A DNA stretch of 64,000 nt from DAISJI01 sp964559835 (lineage in GTDB: Bacteria > Acidobacteriota > Terriglobia > Terriglobales > Acidobacteriaceae): the NCBI GenBank assembly GCA_964559835.1, contig CAZLJE010000013.1, positions 1 to 64,000 of the forward strand, read 5' to 3'. Below are positions 33,937 to 42,319 of the stretch, piece by piece. The stretch's first letter is position 1; every line of letters begins with the position of its first letter. The notes beneath the pieces were generated by a model that was given only the letters and a program-made list of their open reading frames with translations, was not told the origin of the DNA and made no database searches. The translations under genes and the position numbers were made by a program.

Positions 33937-34511
33937 CGCGGACCGAGCTAGAACATGCCATTCGCGCCGCCTGTGATGTCTCAGGGGATGACGAGGTCTA
34001 CGTCTTTGGCTCCCAAGCGATTCTCGGGCAGTATCCGGACGCTCCCGAATCTCTGCGCCAGTCGGCTGAAGCAGACATCGCACCAGTGAAAGCAGCCGAT
34101 ATGGTGGATGCGATCGATGGAAGCCTGGGAGAGCTGTCCGACTTTCATAACCTATACGGATTCTATGTGCACGGCGTGCCGATCTATGCTGCAGTCCTGC
34201 CGGCTGGGTGGGAAAAACGAGCCATCGCAGTACGCAATGAAAACACAAGGAACCATACAGGGTGGTGCGTTGAGGCCCATGACCTCGCAGCGAGCAAACT
34301 GGTAGCCTTCCGCGACAAGGATAAAGATTTTGTGAGAACCCTGCTTGTCGAAAAACTCATCGATCCACCGAAACTATATCGGCGACTCGATCAGCTCTCG
34401 AACAACCCCAGAGTTAAACGGGAGTTCGTTGCCGTTATCAAAGAATGGGTTGGCGGTGTGCTGAAGGACATCGTGTACAAGCCGGAATGCGGACCTACTT
34501 CGCCAGGCTAA
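33933..34511 (+). CDS. DUF6036-type nucleotidyltransferase (putative toxin)
   Basis: 192 residues, start overlapping the previous stop by four bases. YVFGSQAILGQYPDAPESLRQSAEADIAP has the nucleotidyltransferase G-S motif with a later acidic pair (EADIAP), and AVRNENTRNHTGWCVEAHDLAASKLVAFRDKDKDF is the conserved lysine-rich segment of the family. Related AbiEii/MenT proteins transfer nucleotides onto tRNA and stop growth. Whether this one is a toxin has not been shown by anything in the sequence beyond family and operon form. Confidence 0.72.
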   Translation: MTRTELEHAIRAACDVSGDDEVYVFGSQAILGQYPDAPESLRQSAEADIAPVKAADMVDAIDGSLGELSDFHNLYGFYVHGVPIYAAVLPAGWEKRAIAVRNENTRNHTGWCVEAHDLAASKLVAFRDKDKDFVRTLLVEKLIDPPKLYRRLDQLSNNPRVKREFVAVIKEWVGGVLKDIVYKPECGPTSPG

Positions 34512-34602
34512 TAAAATAGGCGGATACGATCTGCACCAGCAGCAACGAGTTCACAACTGCCGGGTGCTTCACCCTAAGTAGTTCGCTTGAAGAAACAGCG
34601 TG

Positions 34603-35151
34603 TCATCTCGGGAGTGGGCGCAACTTGAGGGCAGGTTTAGGCGGCTCGGGGGGCGGAGCAATAGGCTCAAAGCTGGACTTGATGTATGCATCCGCATTCG
34701 TTTCGTAGCAAGGCAGGGGGATATACCTTTGATCCAGATCCTCTCTGGGCGCGTTGCGAGAATAGATCAATGGCTCATGACGAGTGGGCAGGCTCCGCTC
34801 TGTTAAGTGCGTGACAGTGTCGTCGCACTCCGGATCTCGCCACGCCGAGACCTCGTGAACCACCGAGTAATCAAAGCCGGATTCCGAGAGGCGCGGTTGA
34901 TACGGAAGGAAGGTGAAGACGAGCTTGATGAGACGCCACTCCTCGTGGCCAATCTCCCTTTCGGCTACGAACACCTCAAGGGAGGAGAAGTAGCTAGAGC
35001 GCGGGAGTGCTATAGCTAGGGCAACGAGACGAATTCGCATGGGCGCTTTTTTGGGCGGATCGGGCCAATGGAGCTGTCCTTCGGCCTGCCCACCTAAACC
35101 CCCAATACAAGTCGCCGCCAGAAAAAGCAGGGCTGTAGTCCAGTTCATCAT
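34603..35151 (-). CDS. hypothetical exported protein
   Basis: 182 residues beginning with two Met codons (35151, 35148) and a signal peptide (NWTTALLFLAATCIGGLGG). Weak ribosome binding site. The middle has VFVAEREIGHEEWRLIKLVFTFLPYQ, two Cys (DPECDDT, PCYETN) that may form a disulfide, and a Pro-rich C-terminus (EPIAPPPEPPKPALK). No recognised family. It lies in the accessory patch after the toxin-antitoxin-like pair, in the opposite direction. Confidence 0.55.
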   Translation of the reverse strand: MMNWTTALLFLAATCIGGLGGQAEGQLHWPDPPKKAPMRIRLVALAIALPRSSYFSSLEVFVAEREIGHEEWRLIKLVFTFLPYQPRLSESGFDYSVVHEVSAWRDPECDDTVTHLTERSLPTRHEPLIYSRNAPREDLDQRYIPLPCYETNADAYIKSSFEPIAPPPEPPKPALKLRPLPR

Positions 35152-35318
35152 CTTCGCTGATTACGATCTACTCGCTTGGGCTTGCGACGTAAGACTGTGC
35201 TCGTGCCCGACCAGAACTCGCCCAAACGCCCGGACTTTGTCGGGGATGCTCTTAACAGACTACGGAAATGTGTGCGCGGTTGCCTGACAGCAACCCTGGA
35301 GAGCGCCGCTTTACGCCC

Positions 35319-35357
35319 GGTGCCCCTTGTCTGCCCGCATTTGGCAGACATGGGTGT
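35319..35357. repeat. REP-like hairpin, GGTGCCCC family
   Basis: GGTGCCCC then the stem TGTCTGCC/GGCAGACA around CGCATTT, closed by TGGGTG. It shares the outer arms with copies at 3484, 4062 and 19033, with its own inner stem sequence. Confidence 0.65.
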
Positions 35358-35540
35358 TTCAGATCAAGAGCACCGTCCCTCGGCTTATCACAAAGGAATG
35401 TGACCTGCGCCACATACACCCTCCCGTCGCGCGCCTATCCTGTTCTTGCGCGCACAAGGCGTGCAGGAATTGTTGTCTCTCGTTCCTCTTCGAGTTCTTT
35501 GACAACTTCGGGTGGCCCACCGCAGCCGGTTTTGCTACAG

Positions 35541-35562
35541 CCTGTCCTGAGCTTGTCGAAGG
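35541..35562. repeat. dispersed repeat CCTGTCCTGAGCTTGTCGAA
   Basis: The word and its reverse complement (TTCGACAAGCTCAGGACAGG) are familiar from intergenic DNA of many environmental genomes as a multi-copy element; only one copy is seen in this window. Confidence 0.45.
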
Positions 35563-35891
35563 CTTGGGCTTCGGAACAGTCCTCGGGATATATGCGTTTT
35601 TCGCGGACTTCCTTCGGGACACACGGGACGGGGTAGGTGGTATGAGGGCGCGTCAGGTTTATTGACTCGTTATCTTTTCTGTTGAGATTCCCTCGCTCCG
35701 AGCAGACCTTGGGTTACCCAGGATTACCCAGGTATCCTGCAGGTAACCTGGGGTTACTTGGATCGGGCCTAAACTCTTCTCCTCCAGCCTCTTACCGCAC
35801 CAACGCCCAGGTAGGAGGGGGGAGGGGGGGTATACCCAGTCTAAGGTTTACCGAGTGGTCATCATGGGATGCTTGTTGAGTCGCCGGTCGC

Positions 35892-36845
35892 TTAAGACGT
35901 GATCAGCCCGCCGATCAGGTCTGTGATCTTATCCACGCGGTGCTCGATGCACCAGGCTTCGAGTGATTCGACGATCTTCTCCGTCGCGCACGGGTCCCAG
36001 TAGCTGGCGCTGCCCACTTCGACCGCCGCCGCGCCGGCGAGCATGAATTCCACGACGTCTTCCGCCGTGGTGATACCGCCGATCCCGATGACCGGAATGT
36101 CGACGGCGCGCGAGGCCTCGTAGACCATGCGCAGCGCGATCGGTTTGATCGCCGGTCCGCTGAGCCCGCCGACGATGTTCGAGATGCGCGGCCTGCGCGT
36201 CTCGGCGTCGATGGCCATCGCCAGGAAAGTGTTGACGAGAGAGATCGCGTCCGCGCCGGCATCGGCCGCGGCCCGCGCCATGCGCGCGATGCTGGTGACG
36301 TTCGGCGAGAGCTTCACGATCAGCGGTCGCCGCGATGCCGACTTCGCGGTCGCCACCACTTCTTCCAGCAGGACCGGGTCGCTGCCGAACGCGATCCCGC
36401 CGCGCTTGGTGTTCGGACACGAGACATTCAACTCGTACGCCGCGATGCCCTCGCCTTCATTCAGGATGCGAATGACCTCCTGGTAGTCCTCGCGGCAATT
36501 GCCGAAGACGTTGGCGATGACGAGGATGTTCTTCTCTTTATTGAGTCGAGGAAGCGTTTCCTCGACGAAAGCTCGTGCCCCGATGTTTTGCAGTCCGATG
36601 GAGTTCAGCATGCCCGCGGCGGTCTCGAACAGCCGTGGCGGCGGATTTCCTGGCATCGGCTCCTTCGACAGGCCCTTGACGACGAACCCGCCCAGCTTGT
36701 GCAGGCTGACGATATCCTCGAACTCGATGCCGTAGCCGAACGTGCCGCTGGCCGCGATCACCGGGTTCTTGAGTGGAAGACCGGCGAAGCTGACGCTCAG
36801 ATCGGGCGGCGCATTCGACCGGCGCGGCCGTGGGACATCCTTCAT
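35892..36845 (-). CDS. pyrD: dihydroorotate dehydrogenase, class 1B catalytic subunit
   Basis: 317 residues from ATG 36845, overlapping the upstream gene's stop by four bases. FMN-binding TIM barrel: VIAASGTFGYGIEFED, NSIGLQNIGARAF, YELNVSCPNTKRGG (active-site Cys, typical of class 1), PLIVKLSPNVT, ISLVNTFLAMAID and IGIGGITTAEDVVEFMLAGA. Class 1B enzymes oxidise dihydroorotate to orotate with NAD+ through the PyrK subunit, in pyrimidine synthesis; pyrK is not in the window. Cytoplasmic. The coupling with a secreted phosphatase is unexpected by function. Confidence 0.92.
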   Translation of the reverse strand: MKDVPRPRRSNAPPDLSVSFAGLPLKNPVIAASGTFGYGIEFEDIVSLHKLGGFVVKGLSKEPMPGNPPPRLFETAAGMLNSIGLQNIGARAFVEETLPRLNKEKNILVIANVFGNCREDYQEVIRILNEGEGIAAYELNVSCPNTKRGGIAFGSDPVLLEEVVATAKSASRRPLIVKLSPNVTSIARMARAAADAGADAISLVNTFLAMAIDAETRRPRISNIVGGLSGPAIKPIALRMVYEASRAVDIPVIGIGGITTAEDVVEFMLAGAAAVEVGSASYWDPCATEKIVESLEAWCIEHRVDKITDLIGGLITS

Positions 36846-38458
36846 TTCGCGCTCCGATCGTGCAGCGCCTCGGTCAGCACGCGTCCGACCGCTTTCGACG
36901 GCGCATTGATGCCGAGCAGGGAAGAGAGCGTCGGTACAATGTCGACCGGTTCGCAGTGCGTGCGATACGTGCCGGGCTCGAAGGGCAGGCCGTAGAAGGC
37001 GACGGGCACGTGCGTGTCGTAGAAATACTGCGAGCCGTGCGAAGTGCCGGGTCCAGGATACGTGAAGGGCGGCTGCTTTTGCGGAAGCACGAATGGCGCT
37101 GGAACACCGAGCACCCACCAGCCGAACTGCGGCGTGTAACTGTGAAGGTACTGCGTGCCTTGCTCGTCGCGCGTGACATCGCCGTCGCGCAACTGCGACT
37201 TGGTGTAGAAGCCGGAGAAGCCCGCCTTGATCAGTTCTTCTCCGACCATGCGCTCTGCCTCGGCTTCCTTCAGGTTGGAGGCGCGGAAGGCTTCCTCGGA
37301 AAGGTAGAAGTGCGACAGGTCGTAGTCATCACCGTGAACGAATTCCGATGCGGGCCGGTGCAGGCGCTTGGAGATAGCGACGTTCACATTCCCGAGCATG
37401 ATGGGCACGTCCACTCGACGGGCATCGATGCGGTCCTTATCGTGCACTTCTTCGGAGATGGGAGCAATGCCGTGATCCGCGCTGAGCGCGATCCAGACGT
37501 TGGCCAGTCCGACGCGTTTGGCGAGGAAGCTGAAGAACTCGGCGAGCTGGCGGTCGGTCTCCAGCGTGAGAGCCCGGATCTGCGGATCGTCGGGACCGAC
37601 GCGGTGGCCGAGGATGTCGTTCGCCGAGAGGCTGATCGCCAGGAAATCCGTCGCGGGGCCTTCGCCGAGGTGCGCATTGGTCACCAGTTCGCGGGCGAAA
37701 TCGAGCTCATAGTCATTGGCGAAACCAGTGCCGCCGATGACGTCGTAGAACTTGGAGCTGGCATCGTGCGTCGTGCGCTGCAAGACTTTCCCCGACGCGT
37801 CTTTCCAGTCCTGGTCCCAGTATTTTCCGGCGCGCCCGCTGGCGTTGTATTCCTGCGCCCACTTGGGCAATTCCTTCATGTAGAAGGTCGAGGAGATCCA
37901 GGTGCCGCTGAGCTGGTCGATCCAGAACGCGCCATCGGCGGCAAACCCAGCGGGAAGAATGGCGGCGCGGTCTTTCAGGGAGATGGCGTACACGCGCGAG
38001 CGGTTCTGCGTCGCCAGCTTCAGCTCGTCACCAATGGTCTCGCTGAGCAGGTAGTGCGGAGAGGCGCTGGGAGCTGCGCCAGGCATACCGACGACGCGTG
38101 CATTGTCGTCCGTGACAGCGGTGATCCAGCGATCGCCTTTCTCGTCCCAGATCCCGTTGGCGAAAATACCGTGCCCGTTGCTGTATGCGCCGGTGAACAG
38201 GGTCGCGTGTCCGGGTCCGGTCTCGGTGTTCGCGTAATCGTAATTGCAATTGACGAAGTTCGCGCCCTGGTCGGTGAAGAGGCGGAAGCCGCCCTGGCCG
38301 AGCTGCGAATGAACGCGCTCCAGGTAATCGCCGCGGAACTGATCGATGATGATAACGACCACCAGTTTGGGCTGCGCATCATACGCCGACGCGGGCGCCA
38401 GTCCCGCGAGCACAAGACACACGATCAACAGCGCACACGAACGCTTGAGGATTTTCAT
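36842..38458 (-). CDS. alkaline phosphatase-superfamily phosphomonoesterase/phosphodiesterase (PafA-like)
   Basis: 538 residues from ATG 38458, signal peptide KILKRSCALLIVCLVLAGLAPASA. Metal and catalytic residues of the superfamily: VVVIIIDQFRGDYL (Asp), YANTETGPGHATLFTG with the nucleophilic Thr, ALSADHGIAP (Asp-His), and the late His in GTSHGSQYFYDTHVPV. The Thr nucleophile and length are as in the periplasmic PafA phosphatases, which are not strongly inhibited by phosphate. It releases phosphate or acts on phosphodiesters in the periplasm. Confidence 0.85.
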   Translation of the reverse strand: MKILKRSCALLIVCLVLAGLAPASAYDAQPKLVVVIIIDQFRGDYLERVHSQLGQGGFRLFTDQGANFVNCNYDYANTETGPGHATLFTGAYSNGHGIFANGIWDEKGDRWITAVTDDNARVVGMPGAAPSASPHYLLSETIGDELKLATQNRSRVYAISLKDRAAILPAGFAADGAFWIDQLSGTWISSTFYMKELPKWAQEYNASGRAGKYWDQDWKDASGKVLQRTTHDASSKFYDVIGGTGFANDYELDFARELVTNAHLGEGPATDFLAISLSANDILGHRVGPDDPQIRALTLETDRQLAEFFSFLAKRVGLANVWIALSADHGIAPISEEVHDKDRIDARRVDVPIMLGNVNVAISKRLHRPASEFVHGDDYDLSHFYLSEEAFRASNLKEAEAERMVGEELIKAGFSGFYTKSQLRDGDVTRDEQGTQYLHSYTPQFGWWVLGVPAPFVLPQKQPPFTYPGPGTSHGSQYFYDTHVPVAFYGLPFEPGTYRTHCEPVDIVPTLSSLLGINAPSKAVGRVLTEALHDRSAK

Positions 38459-38573
38459 TGCCACAGTAGTTTACCGAAATCACTGCAGAGCGCTTAGTCC
38501 TAGCGTGATATTCATCACAAAGCAATGTTTTGTTATCATCGTGCACCCCGAAATAGACCCTTGGAGGATGGAC

Positions 38574-39032
38574 GTGAAACTCGGAATCATCGCACTGGGA
38601 GTGTGTTTGGCGGGAACGCTCCTGCTCTCGGCCGCGCCGCCGCAGGACAAAGCGGCGCCGGCAACAGCCAAAACCGCCGGCTCGGATCCGAAGGCGGCGT
38701 TGATCGCGCGCGGTAAATATCTGGTCGGTCCCGCGGGGCAGTGCGGCGACTGCCACACCCCGATGGACAAGACCGGACATCCGGCGAAAGCGCAGGAACT
38801 GCAAGGCGCGCCGCTCATGTTCAAGCCGACGGTGCCCGTGCCCGGATGGACGGACATGTCGCTGCCCATCGCGGGTCTGCCCACCATGGCTTCCGACGAA
38901 GACGCGATCAGCTTCTTGACGACCGGCAAGCACCTCAACGGCAAAACCGCTGCGCCGCCGATGCCGCGATACCGCTTCAACAAGAAAGATGCCGAGGCGA
39001 TCGTCGCTTACCTGAAATCGCTGGGCAGCTAG
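38574..39032 (+). CDS. small monohaem cytochrome c
   Basis: 152 residues if read from GTG 38574, which has GGAGG 6 bases upstream; ATG 38568 is an alternative but abuts the GGAGG. Signal peptide KLGIIALGVCLAGTLLLSAA. One haem site, QCGDCHTPMDKTG; the distal Met is probably in GLPTMASDED or PPMPRYRF. The C-terminal helix KKDAEAIVAYLKSLG is typical of class I cytochromes c. It is an electron carrier in the periplasm or attached to the membrane; no oxidase or dehydrogenase partner lies beside it. Confidence 0.85.
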   Translation: MKLGIIALGVCLAGTLLLSAAPPQDKAAPATAKTAGSDPKAALIARGKYLVGPAGQCGDCHTPMDKTGHPAKAQELQGAPLMFKPTVPVPGWTDMSLPIAGLPTMASDEDAISFLTTGKHLNGKTAAPPMPRYRFNKKDAEAIVAYLKSLGS

Positions 39033-39039
39033 CGATTGA

Positions 39040-39156
39040 TCGGGACCATTCGAAGGCCGGTCCATGACCGGCCATCTTCATTGGCCGGTGATCGTGAACG
39101 GCCGCGTTTACTTCAGGACCCGCGATGAAGTGGAAGTGTACGGAATGCTGAAGTGA
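39040..39156 (+). pseudogene. remnant of a beta-propeller (PQQ-like) protein C-terminus
   Basis: A frame with only about 38 codons. HWPVIVNGRVYFRTRDEVEVYGMLK matches the closing blade of exported PQQ/WD-like beta-propeller proteins, in which NGxVYxGT-x-VxVYG ends the chain. Upstream there is a stop and then the cytochrome gene, so the rest of the gene is lost. An 8-base inverted repeat lies across its start. Confidence 0.5.
39055..39073 (+). terminator. hairpin after the cytochrome gene
   Basis: GGCCGGTC and GACCGGCC pair perfectly over CAT, 22 bases after the stop. No T run follows, so it may be a weak terminator or an RNA-stabilising hairpin. Confidence 0.45.
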
Positions 39157-39257
39157 CAAGAATGCCCTCCGGACGAAACACATCCGAAGGGCGCGAACAT
39201 TCAGCAGTGGATCAAGCCCAAGGTCGCCGTGGCAGGCGAGACGCCCGCGTTACCGAA

Positions 39258-39725
39258 TCACGCCTGCTTGTCATAAACGGCAGTGGTGCTCGTCTTTTTG
39301 CCGCTGGCATCGGTCCCGTGAACTGAGACGGTGCGGGACTTGCCGTCGGGCGAGATTTGAATCGTACCGGTCGATGTCACCTTGCCGCCCTTCTTTTGTG
39401 TGACTTTGTAATGGTGGGCGTCGACTTTCGCGATGGCGCGACTGTCGGCATTGGCGTCGCCGGTCACGGGATAGTCTTTGCCGTCAAATTTTCCGGTCCA
39501 TTCGCTGTGAAGAGGCTTGCCGGAGCCATCCTCACCGTCGATCACGCATTTGAAACTGTCACCCTCGGCGGTGTAGACGACCGTGTTGTTCTTGGAGGCG
39601 CCGGCCGGGATCTTGGACTTGCTCTCGTTCAGTTTCCACGTCCCTACGTTGGGGTCGGTTGCCGCGAAGCTGGCAGCGGCGAGCAGGCAGAACGCCGCAA
39701 TGAGACACATCGTTCTTGTTTTCAT
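39258..39725 (-). CDS. hypothetical exported beta-barrel-like protein
   Basis: 155 residues, signal peptide KTRTMCLIAAFCLLAAASFAA. The mature part starts DPNVGTWKLNESKSKIP, a segment common to small lipocalin-like secreted proteins of Acidobacteriota, and goes on in alternating strands (GKFDGKDYPVTGDANADS, HHYKVTQKKGGKVTSTGTI, GKSRTVSVHGTDASG). Ligand unknown. It stands alone. Confidence 0.72.
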   Translation of the reverse strand: MKTRTMCLIAAFCLLAAASFAATDPNVGTWKLNESKSKIPAGASKNNTVVYTAEGDSFKCVIDGEDGSGKPLHSEWTGKFDGKDYPVTGDANADSRAIAKVDAHHYKVTQKKGGKVTSTGTIQISPDGKSRTVSVHGTDASGKKTSTTAVYDKQA

Positions 39726-39839
39726 AGTGGTCTCTCTTTCGGTCAGATTCGAAACTGCGCGGCATGGTACAGAAAGAGGGCGGCTCCGGCAATAGCGAGG
39801 GGTAAATGCGGTCTTCCCGCACGGTGCGTTGGCGCACCG

Positions 39840-42239
39840 TTACGGCTTGAGGTTCATCTTCTTCATCATCTTGAGGTACCGCGGGTCGGTGCGCAAGGTC
39901 TCGAGCTCCGGATTGCGCAGGTAGAACGCGAGATCCATGGCGTCGTAATCAAGGGTCTTGTTCAAGGCCGCGAATGCCTCGTCTTTCTTGCCCCAGGCCG
40001 CGTAAACCGCCGAGAGGTTTTCGTAGTCATTGGTGTCGGCGAGCAAGGTCTGCACACGGGCACGGTAATAGGCATCGCGCCCGCCTCCCTTGTAGAGATC
40101 GGCTTTATCGGGATGCGCCCGCGCGATGAACTTCCACGCGCCATCGTAATCGCCTTTCATCGCATACAGGTCCGATGCCTGGTACAAGGCCACCTGGAAA
40201 TGCGCATCGATGTCCAGCGCCTTATTGACCTGCTGCATCGCCTCGTCCGGCCGGTGCGCGGATGCCAGCATATTGATGAAGTTCGCGTTGATGATGGCTG
40301 AGAACGGATCCAGCTGCAGCGCCTTCCGATATTCGGTGACGCCTTCGTCGTAGCGCGCTTGCGGGAGCAGATACATATTGGCGTAGAAGTAGTGCGCGTT
40401 CGCATCGTTCGGTTTCAGTTCGATGGCGCGCTTGAATTCCTGCTCGGCCGTGTTCCAATCGAAAGTGGCTGCCTTCGCCAAAGCCATAGCCTCATGACCT
40501 TCGGCAAGGCTCGGATCCAACTCGATCGCTTTCGCGGCATGTCCCTGGATATTGGGGAGCGCTTCGCCGAGCGGCATGACGGTGTAGCCGGGCGCGAGCG
40601 CGTATGTCTCCGCCAATGCAGCGTGCGCCTCCGCGTAAGACGGATCTTTGTCCACCGCCTCCTGGAAATTGCTGATGGCTTCTTTCAGATCTTCTTTCGT
40701 CCGCTTGGTCAGGTAGAAGCGGCCCTTCAAATACAGCTCGTAGGCTTCGGGGTCCTGCGTCTTCGACGCGGTGAGTTGTTTCATCTCCGCGCCGGTAATG
40801 CGCGCGCGCAGCATCTGCGTGATCTCGCGCGTGATGTCGCTCTGCAGTTCGTGCGCCTGCGCTTCCGGACGCGTGAACTGGTGTCCCCAGATCTGTGCAC
40901 CGTCAGAAACCCGAACGAGGTCCGCCTGGATGGTCATCTGCTCGTCGTGGTGTGCCAGGCGCCCGGTGAGGATCGCATCCACTTTCAGGTTCTGGCCCGC
41001 CTGCTGCGGATCGATCTCCTTGCCCTTGTAGCGGAACACCGTCGCGCGGGCCATGACACGAAGTCCCGGAATCTGCGCCAGGTTGTTGATGACTTCCTCG
41101 GTGATGCCATCGGCGAGGAACTCGTGACTCGCGTCGCTGCGGTCGTAGCTGAAGGGCAGCACCGCCAGCGAACTGATGCCGCTCTTGGTTGTGGCGCTGC
41201 CGCGCGAGAACCACACTCCCGCTGCCGCGGCAATGATAACCACGGCGGTGACGGCAACAATCGCCCAGTTACGTTTCGCGTGGGGCTTCTCGACCGTCTC
41301 GATGGCGTGCAAGATGCGCGACGCCTCGCGCCCTAACTTCTCGGTCGGTGGCGCCGCGCCCTGGACCGCGCTTCGTCCCGACTCGCTGTCCCGCTTGAGC
41401 CGCTTGAGATCGGCGCGTATCTCCGCCGCCGTCTGGTAGCGAAGCTCACGGTCCTTTTCCAGCGCTTTGCCGACGATCTCATCGACCTTCGGAGGCAGAT
41501 CGGGGTTGATCGTGGACGGCGCTGCCGAATCTTTCTCCAGGATCTTGGTGAAGATCACGGCCGACGTCGGGCCTTCAAATGGCATTTTCCCGGTCGTCAT
41601 CTGGTACAGCACTGCGCCGAAGCTGAACAGGTCAGTTCGCGGATCCAACACCTCACCGCGCGCCTGCTCCGGCGACATGTACGCCACCGTGCCTACGGCA
41701 GAACCGGGACTGGTCAGGTGCGTCTCGTCGCCCACGGTTGCCGCTGTCGCCGCAGCGTGCTTCGGGTCAACCGCGAGCTTGGCCAAGCCGAAATCCAGGA
41801 CCTTGGCGCGTCCGCGAGACGTAATAAAGATGTTGGCGGGCTTGATGTCGCGGTGAATGATGCCCTTGGCGTGGGCTGCGTCCAGGGCGTCGGCAATCTG
41901 GACGGCGATGTCCAGGACCTGTTCCAGAGACATCGTCCGCCCGAGGATCCGGTCCGACAACGGTCCACCCTCGAGCAGTTCCATCGCGATGAAGGGCTGG
42001 CCGTCTGCTTCGTCGATCTCGAAGATCGTGCAGATGCTTTCGTGATCGAGCGCGGACGCGGCGCGCGCTTCCTGCTCGAAGCGCTTCAGGGCTTGATGGT
42101 TCTCGGCCATGTCGCGCGGCAGGAATTTCAAAGCCACGCGACGGCCCAGCTTGAGGTCCTCGGCTTCGTAAACCACGCCCATGCCGCCGCGCCCGAGTTC
42201 GCGCACGATACGGTAGTGCGACACCGTCGTCCCGATCAC
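39840..42239 (-). CDS. PknB-type Ser/Thr protein kinase with TPR sensor
   Basis: 799 residues. GTG 42239 is preferred, since GGGAGG lies 6 bases upstream; it gives the usual IGTTVSHYRIVRELGRGGMGVVYEA opening. Kinase motifs: VALKF (Lys), IIHRDIKPANIF (catalytic loop), VLDFGLAKL (DFG), GTVAYMSPEQARG. A juxtamembrane stretch and one helix (WAIVAVTAVVIIAAAAGVWF, about 325-345) follow. The outer part opens with LAVLPFSYDRSDAS...LADGITEEVINNLAQIPGLRVMAR, an adenylate-cyclase-associated/FlgO-like domain, then about six TPR units. The kinase would respond to an extracytoplasmic protein or complex; the targets are unknown. Confidence 0.92.
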   Translation of the reverse strand: MIGTTVSHYRIVRELGRGGMGVVYEAEDLKLGRRVALKFLPRDMAENHQALKRFEQEARAASALDHESICTIFEIDEADGQPFIAMELLEGGPLSDRILGRTMSLEQVLDIAVQIADALDAAHAKGIIHRDIKPANIFITSRGRAKVLDFGLAKLAVDPKHAAATAATVGDETHLTSPGSAVGTVAYMSPEQARGEVLDPRTDLFSFGAVLYQMTTGKMPFEGPTSAVIFTKILEKDSAAPSTINPDLPPKVDEIVGKALEKDRELRYQTAAEIRADLKRLKRDSESGRSAVQGAAPPTEKLGREASRILHAIETVEKPHAKRNWAIVAVTAVVIIAAAAGVWFSRGSATTKSGISSLAVLPFSYDRSDASHEFLADGITEEVINNLAQIPGLRVMARATVFRYKGKEIDPQQAGQNLKVDAILTGRLAHHDEQMTIQADLVRVSDGAQIWGHQFTRPEAQAHELQSDITREITQMLRARITGAEMKQLTASKTQDPEAYELYLKGRFYLTKRTKEDLKEAISNFQEAVDKDPSYAEAHAALAETYALAPGYTVMPLGEALPNIQGHAAKAIELDPSLAEGHEAMALAKAATFDWNTAEQEFKRAIELKPNDANAHYFYANMYLLPQARYDEGVTEYRKALQLDPFSAIINANFINMLASAHRPDEAMQQVNKALDIDAHFQVALYQASDLYAMKGDYDGAWKFIARAHPDKADLYKGGGRDAYYRARVQTLLADTNDYENLSAVYAAWGKKDEAFAALNKTLDYDAMDLAFYLRNPELETLRTDPRYLKMMKKMNLKP

Positions 42240-42319
42240 CGCCACCCTCCCGGAATGGCGCTCATCGTATCACGATTTTCAGCACTGTCCGGGGGGGCGA
42301 CGGGCTTTCAGGATGCTCG

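Larger units (their letters stand above)
35152..35891. other. long intergenic region with repeats
   Basis: 740 bases without a convincing gene. It contains a REP-like hairpin (35319-35357), a CGGGTGGCCCACC half copy followed by GCAGCCGGTTTTGCTAC (about 35511-35538), the repeat at 35541-35562, a direct-repeat cluster of GGNTACCCAG/GGTAACCTGG words (35712-35760) and a G-run (35815-35830). The patchwork is consistent with an old insertion boundary. Confidence 0.6.

Noticed and set aside
35712..35760. Possible CRISPR-like repeats (GGTTACCCAG / GGTAACCTGG words)
   Set aside because: Units are short, partly inverted and irregularly spaced; no spacer-repeat periodicity and no cas genes.
36830..38497. 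555-codon plus-strand frame opposite the PafA-like gene
   Set aside because: No family features, antisense to an enzyme with complete metal-binding motifs.
39157..39257. Hairpin GCCCTCCGGA / TCCGAAGGGC as terminator
   Set aside because: A stem can be drawn (39166-39192 area) but there is no T run and no gene end next to it on either strand that clearly needs it.
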